The notes under the pieces are model-generated. The model was not told the origin of the DNA, did no database searches, and worked only from the letters and a program-made list of their open reading frames with translations. 64,000 bases of DNA from Tabrizicola thermarum (GTDB lineage: Bacteria > Pseudomonadota > Alphaproteobacteria > Rhodobacterales > Rhodobacteraceae), in contig NZ_QMJY01000010.1 in assembly GCF_003574395.1 (NCBI RefSeq), positions 23,982-87,981 of the forward strand. Direction: 5' to 3'. Shown one piece after another: positions 51,872 to 60,164 of this stretch. A program made the position numbers and the translations under genes. The first letter of the stretch is position 1, and each line of letters starts with the position of its first letter.

Positions 51872-54723
51872 CGCGCGGCCTCCCCGCCGGGCGCCAAAAG
51901 TTTTCGAAAACTTTTGGCAAAATTCTTCGAAGAATTTTGCGCCCGGCCACCACCGGTGCGCGGAGGGTCGGGGAGGCGCGGAAGCATCGGCTCTACCGTT
52001 CCGCGCGGGTGATCCTTGGCCGGGACCCGGTCGATCCGCACCCGCTGGTCGAACCAGGCGGCCTGGCCCGTCACCGGATCGGAGTTCGACAGGCGCCTGC
52101 CCTCGCGGTCCGGCAGCAGTTCCGGGATCAGGTGGTTCAGAAGGAAGCCCGTCGTCGCCTCGGGCGCGTTCTCGTCCAGCGCCCAGGCGCCCTTGCGCTT
52201 GCCGATGGCGTTCCAGGTCCAGACGGAGTTCTCGTTCAGCGCGGCCATGTGGGCCACCGGCACCACGATGGTCCCGGCACGCGAGGACACGCGCGCCCAG
52301 TCGCCGTCCCGGAACCCCTGCGCCTGCCAGATCTTCGTCGGCAGATACAGAAAGTTGCGCCCCCTGATCTGCCGCAGCCAGGCGTTCTGGCTGCCCCAGG
52401 AGTGATACATGTCCATCGGGCGTTGCGTCAGGGCATGGACCGGATAGCCGAAGGCCGCATCCTCGTCGCCATAGGGCGGATACCAGATCGGCAGGGGGTG
52501 CATCGCCTGTCTCAGGCGGTCGCGCAGGTGGTCGGGGGGCTGGCGGGGACCGAAGCCCTCGGCGGCCAGCTGGAAGCGGCGCATCGGCTCGGACCAGATG
52601 TTGAAAAGGTAGGGCTGCGGCGTCTCGTAAAGGCCAAGGCGCACTGCCCAGTCCTGATAGGCCACGTTCCAGGGTTTGTAGAAGGCGGCTTCTTCGGGGA
52701 CATGCGCCTGATAGAAAGCGCCGTTCTCGATGTAGCGGTTCAGCTGATCGGGGTTCGGCGCGCCCCGCCCTTCCGCCTCGCCATTGCCCCGGAATCCCAT
52801 CAGCGGCCCGACACCGGGCCGGCGCTGGTGGTTCACGATATAGTCGGCGTAGTCCCTGTATTTCGCCGTCCCGTCCTCGTTCACCATCCCCGGCAGGCCG
52901 AGCCTTGCGCCCAGTTCCAGCAGGACCGACTGGAAACAGCGGACATCCCGGTCCGGTTCCACCACCGGCCAGCGGATCGCATCGCCCGCGGCGTCGGGTT
53001 CGCTGATCGGGCGGTCGAGAAGGCTGATGCAGTCGTGCCGTTCCAGATAGGTCGTGTCGGGCAGGATCAGGTCGGCATAGGCCACCATTTCGCTCGCATA
53101 GGCGTCGGAGTAGATGATCCGGGGGATGACGTACTCGCCGTCGCGCTGTTCCGTCAGCATCTCCATCACCCGGGCGGAGTTCATGCTGGAGTTCCACGAC
53201 ATGTTCGCCATGTAGAGAAACAGCGTGTCGATCCGGTAGGGGTCCCCGGCATGGGCGTTGGGGATGACCATGTGCATGAGGCCGTGGGCCGAGAACGGAT
53301 TTTCCCAGGAGAACCCCTTGTCGATCCGCGCCGGCTGGCCGTCGGGCAGCAGGCACAGGTCGTCGGGCGAGCGGACATAGCCCAGATGCGGGCCGGTCAG
53401 CGGCTTGCCGGGGGAGGTCACGAAATGCGGGGTCGGGTGCGCCTCGACCGGTTTCGGGTAAGGCGGTTTCAGCCGATAGCCGCCGGGGGTTTCCACCGCC
53501 CCCAGCAGGATCTGCAACAGATGCAGCGCACGGGCGGTCTGGAAGCCGTTGGAATGGGCCGAGATGCCCCGCATGGCGTGAAAGCTGACCGGGCGGCCGG
53601 GCATGTCGGCATGTTCATTGCCGCGGAAGTCGGTCCAGGGCCGGTCCAGCGTGATCGACTGGTTGAAGGCCACGTCGGCCAGTTCTGCCGCCAGTTGCCG
53701 GATGCGCGTCGCCGTCACCCCGCAACGGGCGGCCACGGCCTCGGGCGCATAGTCGGGCTTGAGGTATTCCTCGACCATGTGGCGGAAGACCGTGCGGTTG
53801 CCCCGCCATTCCGCGCCGAGATCGGGCTGCACATCCTTGCCGTCCCAGGGGGCCGGATGGCCGGTGCGGCGGTCGATGACGAAGGGCTGGCTTTCGGCGT
53901 TGCGCACGAAAAGGCCCTTCTCCGGCCCCTCCGCCCCGGTCACCAAGAGCGGCGCGTTGGTCCATTGGGCGAGGTAGTCGAGGTCGATCTTCCCCGCCTC
54001 CAGCAGGCAATGGATCAGGCTGAGGATCAACAGGCCATCGGTGCCGGGCGTGATCCCGATCCAGTCGTCGGCCACCGCCGAATAGCCGGTGCGGATCGGG
54101 TTAACGCTGATGACCCGCGCGCCGCGCGCCTTCAGTTTGCCGATGCCGATCTTGATCGGATTGCTGTCATGGTCCTCGGCCACGCCGAACAGGACGAACA
54201 GCTTCGTCCGCTCCCAGTCCGGCTGGCCGAATTCCCAGAAGGCGCCGCCGATGGTGTAGATGCCGCCCGCCGCCATGTTGACGCTGCAAAATCCGCCGTG
54301 CGCCGCATAGTTCGGCGTGCCGAAGGCTTGCGCCCACCAGCCGGTGAGGCTCTGGCTCTGGTCGCGGCCGGTGAAGAAGGCGAGCTTCTCGGGGGCCGTC
54401 TCGCGCAGGGGCTTCATCCAGGAAACGGCGGTTTGCAGCGCCTCTTCCCAGGTGATCTCCTCGAAGGCCCCCGATCCCCGGGGGCCTACGCGTCGCAGGG
54501 GCGCGCGCAACCGGCTGGGGGCGGTGACCTGCATGATCCCGGAGGCGCCCTTGGCACAGAGGACGCCCCTGTTGACCGGATGGTCCCGGTTGCCCTCGAT
54601 ATAGGTGACGCTCCCGGATTTCAGATGCACGTTGATCCCGCAGCGGCAGGCGCACATGTAGCAGGTGGTCTGGCGGATCTCGTCGCCGACCTCGCGTTGC
54701 GTTTCCACCCTCGGCTGGTTCAC
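51868..54723 (-). CDS. soeA: Molybdopterin catalytic subunit of sulfite dehydrogenase (SoeA)
   Basis: A 951-residue DMSO-reductase-family molybdoenzyme. The N-terminal [4Fe-4S] site is CYMCACRCGINV with a later Cys in GVLCAKGASG; a Cys in GGFCSVNMAAGG is the probable molybdenum ligand (inference). No Tat signal, so it is cytoplasmic, as known for SoeABC sulfite dehydrogenases and unlike DmsA or TtrA. It oxidises sulfite to sulfate and donates electrons via SoeB/SoeC. GTG start overlaps the ackA stop by 4 bp. The final residues (QNSSKNFAKSFRKLL) are encoded by a compound palindrome (51886-51947). Confidence 0.9.
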   Translation of the reverse strand: MNQPRVETQREVGDEIRQTTCYMCACRCGINVHLKSGSVTYIEGNRDHPVNRGVLCAKGASGIMQVTAPSRLRAPLRRVGPRGSGAFEEITWEEALQTAVSWMKPLRETAPEKLAFFTGRDQSQSLTGWWAQAFGTPNYAAHGGFCSVNMAAGGIYTIGGAFWEFGQPDWERTKLFVLFGVAEDHDSNPIKIGIGKLKARGARVISVNPIRTGYSAVADDWIGITPGTDGLLILSLIHCLLEAGKIDLDYLAQWTNAPLLVTGAEGPEKGLFVRNAESQPFVIDRRTGHPAPWDGKDVQPDLGAEWRGNRTVFRHMVEEYLKPDYAPEAVAARCGVTATRIRQLAAELADVAFNQSITLDRPWTDFRGNEHADMPGRPVSFHAMRGISAHSNGFQTARALHLLQILLGAVETPGGYRLKPPYPKPVEAHPTPHFVTSPGKPLTGPHLGYVRSPDDLCLLPDGQPARIDKGFSWENPFSAHGLMHMVIPNAHAGDPYRIDTLFLYMANMSWNSSMNSARVMEMLTEQRDGEYVIPRIIYSDAYASEMVAYADLILPDTTYLERHDCISLLDRPISEPDAAGDAIRWPVVEPDRDVRCFQSVLLELGARLGLPGMVNEDGTAKYRDYADYIVNHQRRPGVGPLMGFRGNGEAEGRGAPNPDQLNRYIENGAFYQAHVPEEAAFYKPWNVAYQDWAVRLGLYETPQPYLFNIWSEPMRRFQLAAEGFGPRQPPDHLRDRLRQAMHPLPIWYPPYGDEDAAFGYPVHALTQRPMDMYHSWGSQNAWLRQIRGRNFLYLPTKIWQAQGFRDGDWARVSSRAGTIVVPVAHMAALNENSVWTWNAIGKRKGAWALDENAPEATTGFLLNHLIPELLPDREGRRLSNSDPVTGQAAWFDQRVRIDRVPAKDHPRGTVEPMLPRLPDPPRTGGGRAQNSSKNFAKSFRKLLAPGGEAAR
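51886..51947. repeat. Compound palindromic element inside the soeA coding tail
   Basis: Outer arms GCCGGGCGC and GCGCCCGGC enclose two inner palindromes: a 26-bp perfect one (51893-51918, core TTTTCGAAAA) and a 24-bp perfect one (51917-51940, core TTCTTCGAAGAA). The whole can fold as a branched structure in DNA or RNA. It lies within the last 80 bases of soeA and near soeB's start. Both cores share TTCGAA with the element at 23711. Confidence 0.85.
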
Positions 54724-55796
54724 GCGCCCTCCCCGGCCCTGACGGCCTGCGCCTCCAGCGCAATCTGACGTTCCTCGTCGGCAGGCACAACAAGGATAAC
54801 GACACGGGATGTCGCATCATGCAGGGCGGTTTCGTTCCGCGCATTGGCGGCAAGGTCGGGAGATACTCCCAGAAACCCGAGGCCGGACAGGATTTCCTTC
54901 CGCATCCAGGGATCGTTTTCGCCGATGCCCCCGGTGAAGACCACGGCATCGAGCCCCCCCATCGCGGCGACCATCGACCCGGCGTGACGCACCGCCCAAT
55001 AGGCGAAATGGTCCAGCGCAAACCGCGCCTCGGACGTGCCTGCCGCAAGCAGCGCGCGCAGGTCGCTGTGGCCACCAAGGCCAAGCAGCCCGCTTTCGCG
55101 GTTGAGGATGCGGCCCGCGCGATCCACCCCGTGCAGTTCGGCAAGCCGCAGCACCGCGTTGCCGTCGATCGACCCGGAGCGCGTGCCCATCGTCAGCCCG
55201 TCCAGCGGCGAATAGCCCATCGTCGTCGCAACCGAACGACCGTTCACAATCGCCGCCATGGAACAGCCATTGCCTAGATGACAGGCGAGCAGGCGTTCGG
55301 GTAGTTCCCCCCTGCCCCGCAGGATGCGCACCAGCGCGGCATAGCTGATCCCGTGAAAGCCATAGCGGCGCAGGCCCCGGTCACGCTCCGCCTTCGGCAG
55401 GGCATAGGTCGTGGCCACCTCGGGGTTCGTGGCGTGAAAGGCGGTGTCGAAGGCCGCATATTGCGGCAGGTCGGGCGCAAGGGCGGCAAGCGCCTGAATC
55501 CCCGCCAGATTCGCCGGGTTATGCAGGGGGGCGAGCGGGATGCAGGCCGCGATTTCGCGCAGGATCTCGGGCGTCACCCGGCAGGTCCGGGTCAGCCCCG
55601 CCCCGCCATGCACCACCCGATGCGCCGCCGCCGTCAGCCGATGCGGAAAGATGCCCGCCCGCGCCAGCCCTTCGGCCAGCGCCGCCGCGTGACCATCCGG
55701 GCCGATCTCGGTCAGGCTGACATTTCCGACCTCTTGTTCGCCTTCAAAGAGCTTCAGCTTCAGCGAAGACGAACCGGCGTTCACAATCAGCCACAT
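54720..55796 (-). CDS. ackA: Acetate kinase
   Basis: A 358-residue acetate/propionate kinase of the ASKHA fold. Seen: IVNAGSSSLKLKLF, HRVVHGGAGL, LACHLGNGCSMAAI, MGYSPLDGLTMGTRSG and VFTGGIGENDPWMR. In this operon it would turn the acetyl phosphate made by Xsc into acetate plus ATP. It is somewhat short for the family (about 400). ATG overlaps the tauE stop by one base, and its own stop overlaps soeA. Confidence 0.94.
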   Translation of the reverse strand: MWLIVNAGSSSLKLKLFEGEQEVGNVSLTEIGPDGHAAALAEGLARAGIFPHRLTAAAHRVVHGGAGLTRTCRVTPEILREIAACIPLAPLHNPANLAGIQALAALAPDLPQYAAFDTAFHATNPEVATTYALPKAERDRGLRRYGFHGISYAALVRILRGRGELPERLLACHLGNGCSMAAIVNGRSVATTMGYSPLDGLTMGTRSGSIDGNAVLRLAELHGVDRAGRILNRESGLLGLGGHSDLRALLAAGTSEARFALDHFAYWAVRHAGSMVAAMGGLDAVVFTGGIGENDPWMRKEILSGLGFLGVSPDLAANARNETALHDATSRVVILVVPADEERQIALEAQAVRAGEGA

Positions 55797-56536
55797 CAGA
55801 GCAGCGCCTTTCCCAACCCCAAGGTGGCCAGCCCCGCCAGAAGCACGATGGCAAAGCGGCGGAACTCCTGCGGATCGGAGCCGAAGAAATGCCGCCCGCC
55901 AAGCCAGTTGCCGAACAGCGTCACCGGCAGCGCGATGAGGCTGGCCCAGAGCGTGTCCCAGGTCACCAGCCCCGCCAGCCAGTAGAGCGGCGCCGAGTAG
56001 AGGTCGAGCAGCGGGAAATAGGCGATCAGCGTGGCCCGGAACACCGATGCGGGCATCGGCTGCGCGGCGAAGAAGGCCGCGACCGGCAGCCCCCCCATGC
56101 CGGGCGCGTTGGCCAGGCCCGAGATCACCCCCGCCACCCCGTTGCCCGCCCCCTTGACCTCGGCCGCAAACCGCCATCCCGCCAGCAGCACGACGCACAT
56201 CAGGAGAACATAGCCCGACACGACCGCCCGCGCCGTGTCCTCGGAGACCCCGGTCAGCACCCAGAGACCCAGCGGCAAGCCGATCGCCGCCCCGCCCAGA
56301 AGCCAGCCCACGCGCCGCCAGTCCACATCCGGCCCGGCCCCCCTGGCGTGCTGGAGCGACATCACCGTTTCCAGAATGACCACAACCGCGACGAAATTCA
56401 GTGGATTGGTCACCAGACTGGCGGCCGCAATCAGCAGGGCCGAGAAGCCGAACCCCGAATAGCCCCGCACGAACCCGGCCACCAGACAGGCCACGGCGAG
56501 CCAGACCAGCGCGCCGGGGCCAAGGTCATAGGGCAT
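55796..56536 (-). CDS. tauE: TauE/SafE family sulfite exporter
   Basis: A 246-residue inner-membrane protein with about seven to eight helices. The TauE/SafE hallmark GFVRGYSGFGFSALLIAAA opens the sequence and the internal repeat FGNWLGGRHFFGSD lies near the end. It likely exports sulfite or sulfonates formed by Xsc. ATG overlaps the xsc stop codon by one base (TGATG), as also at its own 3' end with ackA. Confidence 0.9.
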   Translation of the reverse strand: MPYDLGPGALVWLAVACLVAGFVRGYSGFGFSALLIAAASLVTNPLNFVAVVVILETVMSLQHARGAGPDVDWRRVGWLLGGAAIGLPLGLWVLTGVSEDTARAVVSGYVLLMCVVLLAGWRFAAEVKGAGNGVAGVISGLANAPGMGGLPVAAFFAAQPMPASVFRATLIAYFPLLDLYSAPLYWLAGLVTWDTLWASLIALPVTLFGNWLGGRHFFGSDPQEFRRFAIVLLAGLATLGLGKALL

Positions 56537-58311
56537 CAGACGACCTGCGGCCGCATGTCTTCGCGCCGGATGCCGGCGACCTCGACCGGCTTCTTCATCG
56601 CGTCGCGGCGGAAGGGCTCGCCCAGTTCCTGGTTGATAAGCGCCTCGATCAGGGTCGTCTTGCCGTGGCTCATCTGGTCTTCGATGGCTTTCCGCAGCGC
56701 CGCCGTCAGCTCCTCCATCGTCCGCGCCTGCACGCCCTGAAGACCGCAGGCTCTGGCGATCCCGGCGTAGCTGACGTCCGTATCCAGCTCGGTCCCGACG
56801 AAGTTGTCGTCATACCACAGCGTCGAGTTCCGCTTTTCCGCCCCCCACTGGTAGTTGCGGAAGACGACCATGGTGATCGCGGGCCATTCCGGGCGGCCGA
56901 TGGCGGTCAGTTCCGTCACCGCGATGCCGAAGGCGCCGTCGCCGGCAAAGCCCACGACGGGCGTGTCCGGGCAGGCGATCTTGGCGCCGACGATCGACGG
57001 CAGCCCATATCCGCAGGGGCCGAAAAGGCCGGGGGCGAGGTATTTCCGCCCTGCCTCGAAGGACGGATAGGCGTTGCCGATGGCGCAGTTGTTGCCGATG
57101 TCACTGGAGATGATCGCCTCGCGCGGGAGCGCCGCCTGGATCGCGCGCCAGGCCATGCGGGGGCTCATCCAGTGGGGTTTGGCGGCTCGTGCGCGTTCGT
57201 TCCAGGTCGTGCCGGGATCGTCCTGTTCGTGGTCCATCGAGGCCAGTTCCTGCGCCCAGGCCGATTTCTTCTGCGCGATCAGGGCCTTGCGCTCCTCTCG
57301 CCCCGCATCGCCCGCGGTCTTGGAGAGGCGCGCGAGGATCCCCTCGGCCACCTTCTTCGCGTCACCTACGATCCCCACCGTCACGGGTTTGGTCAGGCCG
57401 ATCCGGTTCGGGTTGATGTCCACCTGGATCACCTTCGCGCCCTTCGGCCAGTAGTCGATCCCATAGCCCGGCAGGGTCGAGAAGGGGTTGAGCCGCGTCC
57501 CCAGGGCCAGCACCACATCGGCCTCGGCGATCAGCTCCATCGCCGCCTTCGACCCGTTATAGCCCAGCGGCCCCGCGAACAGCGGATGGCTTCCGGGGAA
57601 GGCGTCGTTGTGCTGGTAGCCGACGCAGACCGGGGCGGTCAGGCGTTCGGCCAGCGCCATCGAGGCCGGGATCGCCCCCCCGATGACCACGCCCGCGCCA
57701 TTCAGGATCACCGGGAACTTCGCGCCGGACAGAAGCTGCGCCGCCTGCGCAATGGCCTCCTCACCGCCCGAGGGGCGCTCGAACTCCACCACCGCGGGCA
57801 GGGCGATGTCGATGACCTGTGTCCAGAAGTCCCGCGGCACGTTGATCTGCGCGGGGGCCGATTGACGCCTGGCCTGCAGGATCACGCGGTTCAGCACCTC
57901 GGCCATGCGACTGGGATCGCGGACCTCTTCCTGATAGCAGACCATGTCGCGGAACAGCGCCATCTGCTCGACTTCCTGAAAGCCGCCCATCCCGATGGTC
58001 TTGTTCGCGGCCTGCGGGGTGACCAGCAGCAAGGGCGTGTGGTTCCAGTAGGCCGTCTTGACCGCCGTCACGAAGTTGGTGATGCCCGGCCCGTTCTGCG
58101 CGATCATCATGCACATCCTGCCCGAGGCCCGGGTGAACCCGTCGGCCATCATCCCGCCCGAGCCTTCATGCGCGCAGTCCCAGAAGGTGATCCCGGCCTT
58201 GGGGAAAAGATCGGAAATCGGCATGAAGGCCGATCCGATGATGCCGAAGGCGTGTTCGATCCCGTGCATTTGCAGGACCTTCACGAAGGCTTCCTCGGTG
58301 GTCATCTTCAT
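56536..58311 (-). CDS. xsc: Sulfoacetaldehyde acetyltransferase
   Basis: A 591-residue ThDP enzyme that cleaves sulfoacetaldehyde with phosphate to acetyl phosphate and sulfite. Opening MKMTTEEAFVKVLQMHGIEH is the standard Xsc N-terminus; catalytic Glu sits in HEGSGGMMADGFTRASG, and the ThDP motif runs from VVGFAGDGAFGIAVTE to VVFRNYQWGAEK. ATG 58311 follows GGAGAG; the frame opens 48 bases earlier without a ribosome site. Head of the xsc-tauE-ackA-soeABC run, with two direct-repeat operators upstream. Confidence 0.97.
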   Translation of the reverse strand: MKMTTEEAFVKVLQMHGIEHAFGIIGSAFMPISDLFPKAGITFWDCAHEGSGGMMADGFTRASGRMCMMIAQNGPGITNFVTAVKTAYWNHTPLLLVTPQAANKTIGMGGFQEVEQMALFRDMVCYQEEVRDPSRMAEVLNRVILQARRQSAPAQINVPRDFWTQVIDIALPAVVEFERPSGGEEAIAQAAQLLSGAKFPVILNGAGVVIGGAIPASMALAERLTAPVCVGYQHNDAFPGSHPLFAGPLGYNGSKAAMELIAEADVVLALGTRLNPFSTLPGYGIDYWPKGAKVIQVDINPNRIGLTKPVTVGIVGDAKKVAEGILARLSKTAGDAGREERKALIAQKKSAWAQELASMDHEQDDPGTTWNERARAAKPHWMSPRMAWRAIQAALPREAIISSDIGNNCAIGNAYPSFEAGRKYLAPGLFGPCGYGLPSIVGAKIACPDTPVVGFAGDGAFGIAVTELTAIGRPEWPAITMVVFRNYQWGAEKRNSTLWYDDNFVGTELDTDVSYAGIARACGLQGVQARTMEELTAALRKAIEDQMSHGKTTLIEALINQELGEPFRRDAMKKPVEVAGIRREDMRPQVV

Positions 58312-58383
58312 CGCGGCTCTCCATGCGTCATGCGGCCCGACAAGGCCGGTTGCACGCAAGCTACTCCTGCCCCCGTCCCCAGC

Positions 58384-58416
58384 TTAGGGCCAGTTCATGC
58401 GCCACGGTAGGGCCAG
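58384..58416 (-). promoter_or_regulatory. Putative TauR operator upstream of xsc (two direct repeats)
   Basis: On the minus strand CTGGCCCTAC (58407-58416) and CTGGCCCTAA (58384-58393) are repeated 23 bp apart, start to start, the nearer one 72 bases before the xsc ATG. The same repeat and spacing occur before tpa. From memory, R. capsulatus TauR binds tandem CTGGAC-type repeats in its tpa promoter. Confidence 0.75.
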
Positions 58417-58476
58417 CGACCGCGCCGCGTTCGCCGTCGTCTCCCTGTCGCCGAACCGCAGCGCAGAGGGACGCCG

Positions 58477-59931
58477 TCATCGACGGGCGAGTGTCCGGGC
58501 AATCCGCGCCACCCCTTCGGCAATCTTCTGCGGAGCGATGGAGGAATAGGCCAGCCGGTAGAAGTTCCGCGGCCCGTCCCCGGCAAAGAACGCCCGCCCC
58601 GGCTCGATCAGAACGCCCTCGGCCCGCAGCCGGAGCGCCAGGTCCTCGCTGTCCACGCCCTCGGGTGCGCGCATCCAGAAGCTGGAGCCGCCGAAGCCGC
58701 CCTGCCCTGCCACGGTCAGGCCCTCTGCGGCAATGGCCTCGGCCATGATCTGGCGGCGGCGGCGGTAGGCGTTCTTCATGCGGTTGACGAGGGCGTCATA
58801 ATGCCCGAGGCCCAGAAAATAGGCCATGGTCCGCTGGATATGGCCGGGGGGGTGCTTCAGGATCAGGCCCCGCAGCGCCCGCGCCTCGGCGATGAAGCCG
58901 GGGGGGCCGACGAGGTAGCCCAGGCGCAGGCCGGGAAAGACGGATTTCGAGAAGGACCCTGCGTAGATCACGCGCCCGTTCCGGTCGAGCGACTTCAGCG
59001 CCGGGGCGACGGGCTTCAGGAAGGACATCTCGAATTCGTAGTCGTCCTCGATGATGATGGCACCCTGCGCCTCTGCGGCCTCCAGAAGCGCCACGCGGCG
59101 GTCGACGGGCATGGTGGCATTGGTCGGGCACTGGTGCGATGGCGTGGTGAAAATCACATCTGCATCAATGGTTTGCACGGGCAGGCCCTGGGCATCGACA
59201 TCCACCGGGACCGCTGTAGCCCCCGTGGCCGCGACGATGGCGCGCCAGGCGGGGTAGCCGGGGTTTTCCACCACGGCGCGGCGGCCGGGGCCGAGGAGCG
59301 TGGTTGCGGCGATCCACAGCGCGTTCTGCGCGCCGAGGGTCAGAAGGACCTCATCCTCGCGGGCGGCGATGCCTCGGCGGGGCAGGATGGTGCGCAGAAG
59401 CTCCTGGATCAGCAGGGGATCGTCGCGGTCGTAATAGTCGGTGGTCAGCGCCGCGAAGTCGCGCTTGCCGAGCGCCCGCAGCGCGCACTGCCGCCAGTTC
59501 TGGTGGTCGAAGAGCGTCGGGTCGGCCTGGCCGTAGATGAAGGGAAAGGGGTAGCGGTCCCAGTCCTCGGGCCGTTCGACGCGCGGGGTCAGCGTGAAGC
59601 GACCGCCGGTCAGGCCCTTGAAATCAACGGCCTCTGCGCGGGGTTCGGCCTGGGGAAACTCCGGCGCCAGCGGGGCGGTGTCCGAGACGAAATAGCCCGA
59701 CCGGCCCGCCGAAGTGAGGTAGTCCGAGGACACAAGGTCGGCATAGGCCAGCGTCACGGTGATCCGGCTGACGCCCAGATGCGCGGCCAGCCCCCGCGAC
59801 GAGGGCATCCGGCTGCCGGGGCGGAAGCGGCCGGACAGGATGCCTTGCGTGACCATGGTCCTGATCTGCTGTTGCAGGGAACCGGTCGCTCCGGGGGTCA
59901 GGTAGAAGGCTTCGACGGGGATGGCGGGCAT
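58477..59931 (-). CDS. tauR: TauR-type MocR/GntR transcriptional regulator
   Basis: A 484-residue MocR-family activator. N-terminal GntR winged-helix (about 10-75, GSLQQQIRTMVTQGILSG, RGLAAHLGVSRITVTLAY) and an aminotransferase-like effector domain with DRDDPLLIQELL, EDDYEFEM and PLP Lys in IYAGSFSKSVFPGLRLGY. TauR of R. capsulatus activates taurine genes. Located directly upstream of xsc on the same strand (165-bp gap), so it probably regulates xsc and tpa through the CTGGNCCTAN repeats. Confidence 0.9.
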   Translation of the reverse strand: MPAIPVEAFYLTPGATGSLQQQIRTMVTQGILSGRFRPGSRMPSSRGLAAHLGVSRITVTLAYADLVSSDYLTSAGRSGYFVSDTAPLAPEFPQAEPRAEAVDFKGLTGGRFTLTPRVERPEDWDRYPFPFIYGQADPTLFDHQNWRQCALRALGKRDFAALTTDYYDRDDPLLIQELLRTILPRRGIAAREDEVLLTLGAQNALWIAATTLLGPGRRAVVENPGYPAWRAIVAATGATAVPVDVDAQGLPVQTIDADVIFTTPSHQCPTNATMPVDRRVALLEAAEAQGAIIIEDDYEFEMSFLKPVAPALKSLDRNGRVIYAGSFSKSVFPGLRLGYLVGPPGFIAEARALRGLILKHPPGHIQRTMAYFLGLGHYDALVNRMKNAYRRRRQIMAEAIAAEGLTVAGQGGFGGSSFWMRAPEGVDSEDLALRLRAEGVLIEPGRAFFAGDGPRNFYRLAYSSIAPQKIAEGVARIARTLARR

Positions 59932-60125
59932 GGGGTCACGGGCGTCTGTTGCCCCGGATCAAGCGGCCCGGTCCCGGCCAAAGTCAAGCATCGGCATGAG
60001 GCGCGCTCTTCGGGACGTGACCGGCCACCGCATCAAGACGGTTGATATTTCTCCCCGGGTCGCCTACCCCGGTAGCGCCTGATGTATCCGCGTCCGCGCG
60101 CTTTCTGCCGAAGGCCAAGCCGACC

Positions 60126-60148
60126 CCCTCCGCGGCAAAGCCGGAGGG
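60126..60148 (+). other. Hairpin shortly before the desaturase start
   Basis: CCCTCCG and CGGAGGG around a nine-base loop lie 16 bases upstream of the ATG at 60165. The stem contains the only GGAGGG upstream of the start, so it might mask it. In the 233-bp tauR-desaturase gap I see no other clear signal. Confidence 0.3.
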
Positions 60149-60164
60149 ACTGCCACAGGCCCAG

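Noticed and set aside
51868..54723. SoeA considered as DMSO, tetrathionate or polysulfide reductase
   Set aside because: No Tat signal, and it lies in one coupled operon with xsc and a sulfite exporter; sulfite dehydrogenase is the better fit.
51844..54768. Open frame of about 970 codons on the plus strand
   Set aside because: Antisense of soeA with low-complexity Arg/His/Gly content; the soeA frame has all family motifs.
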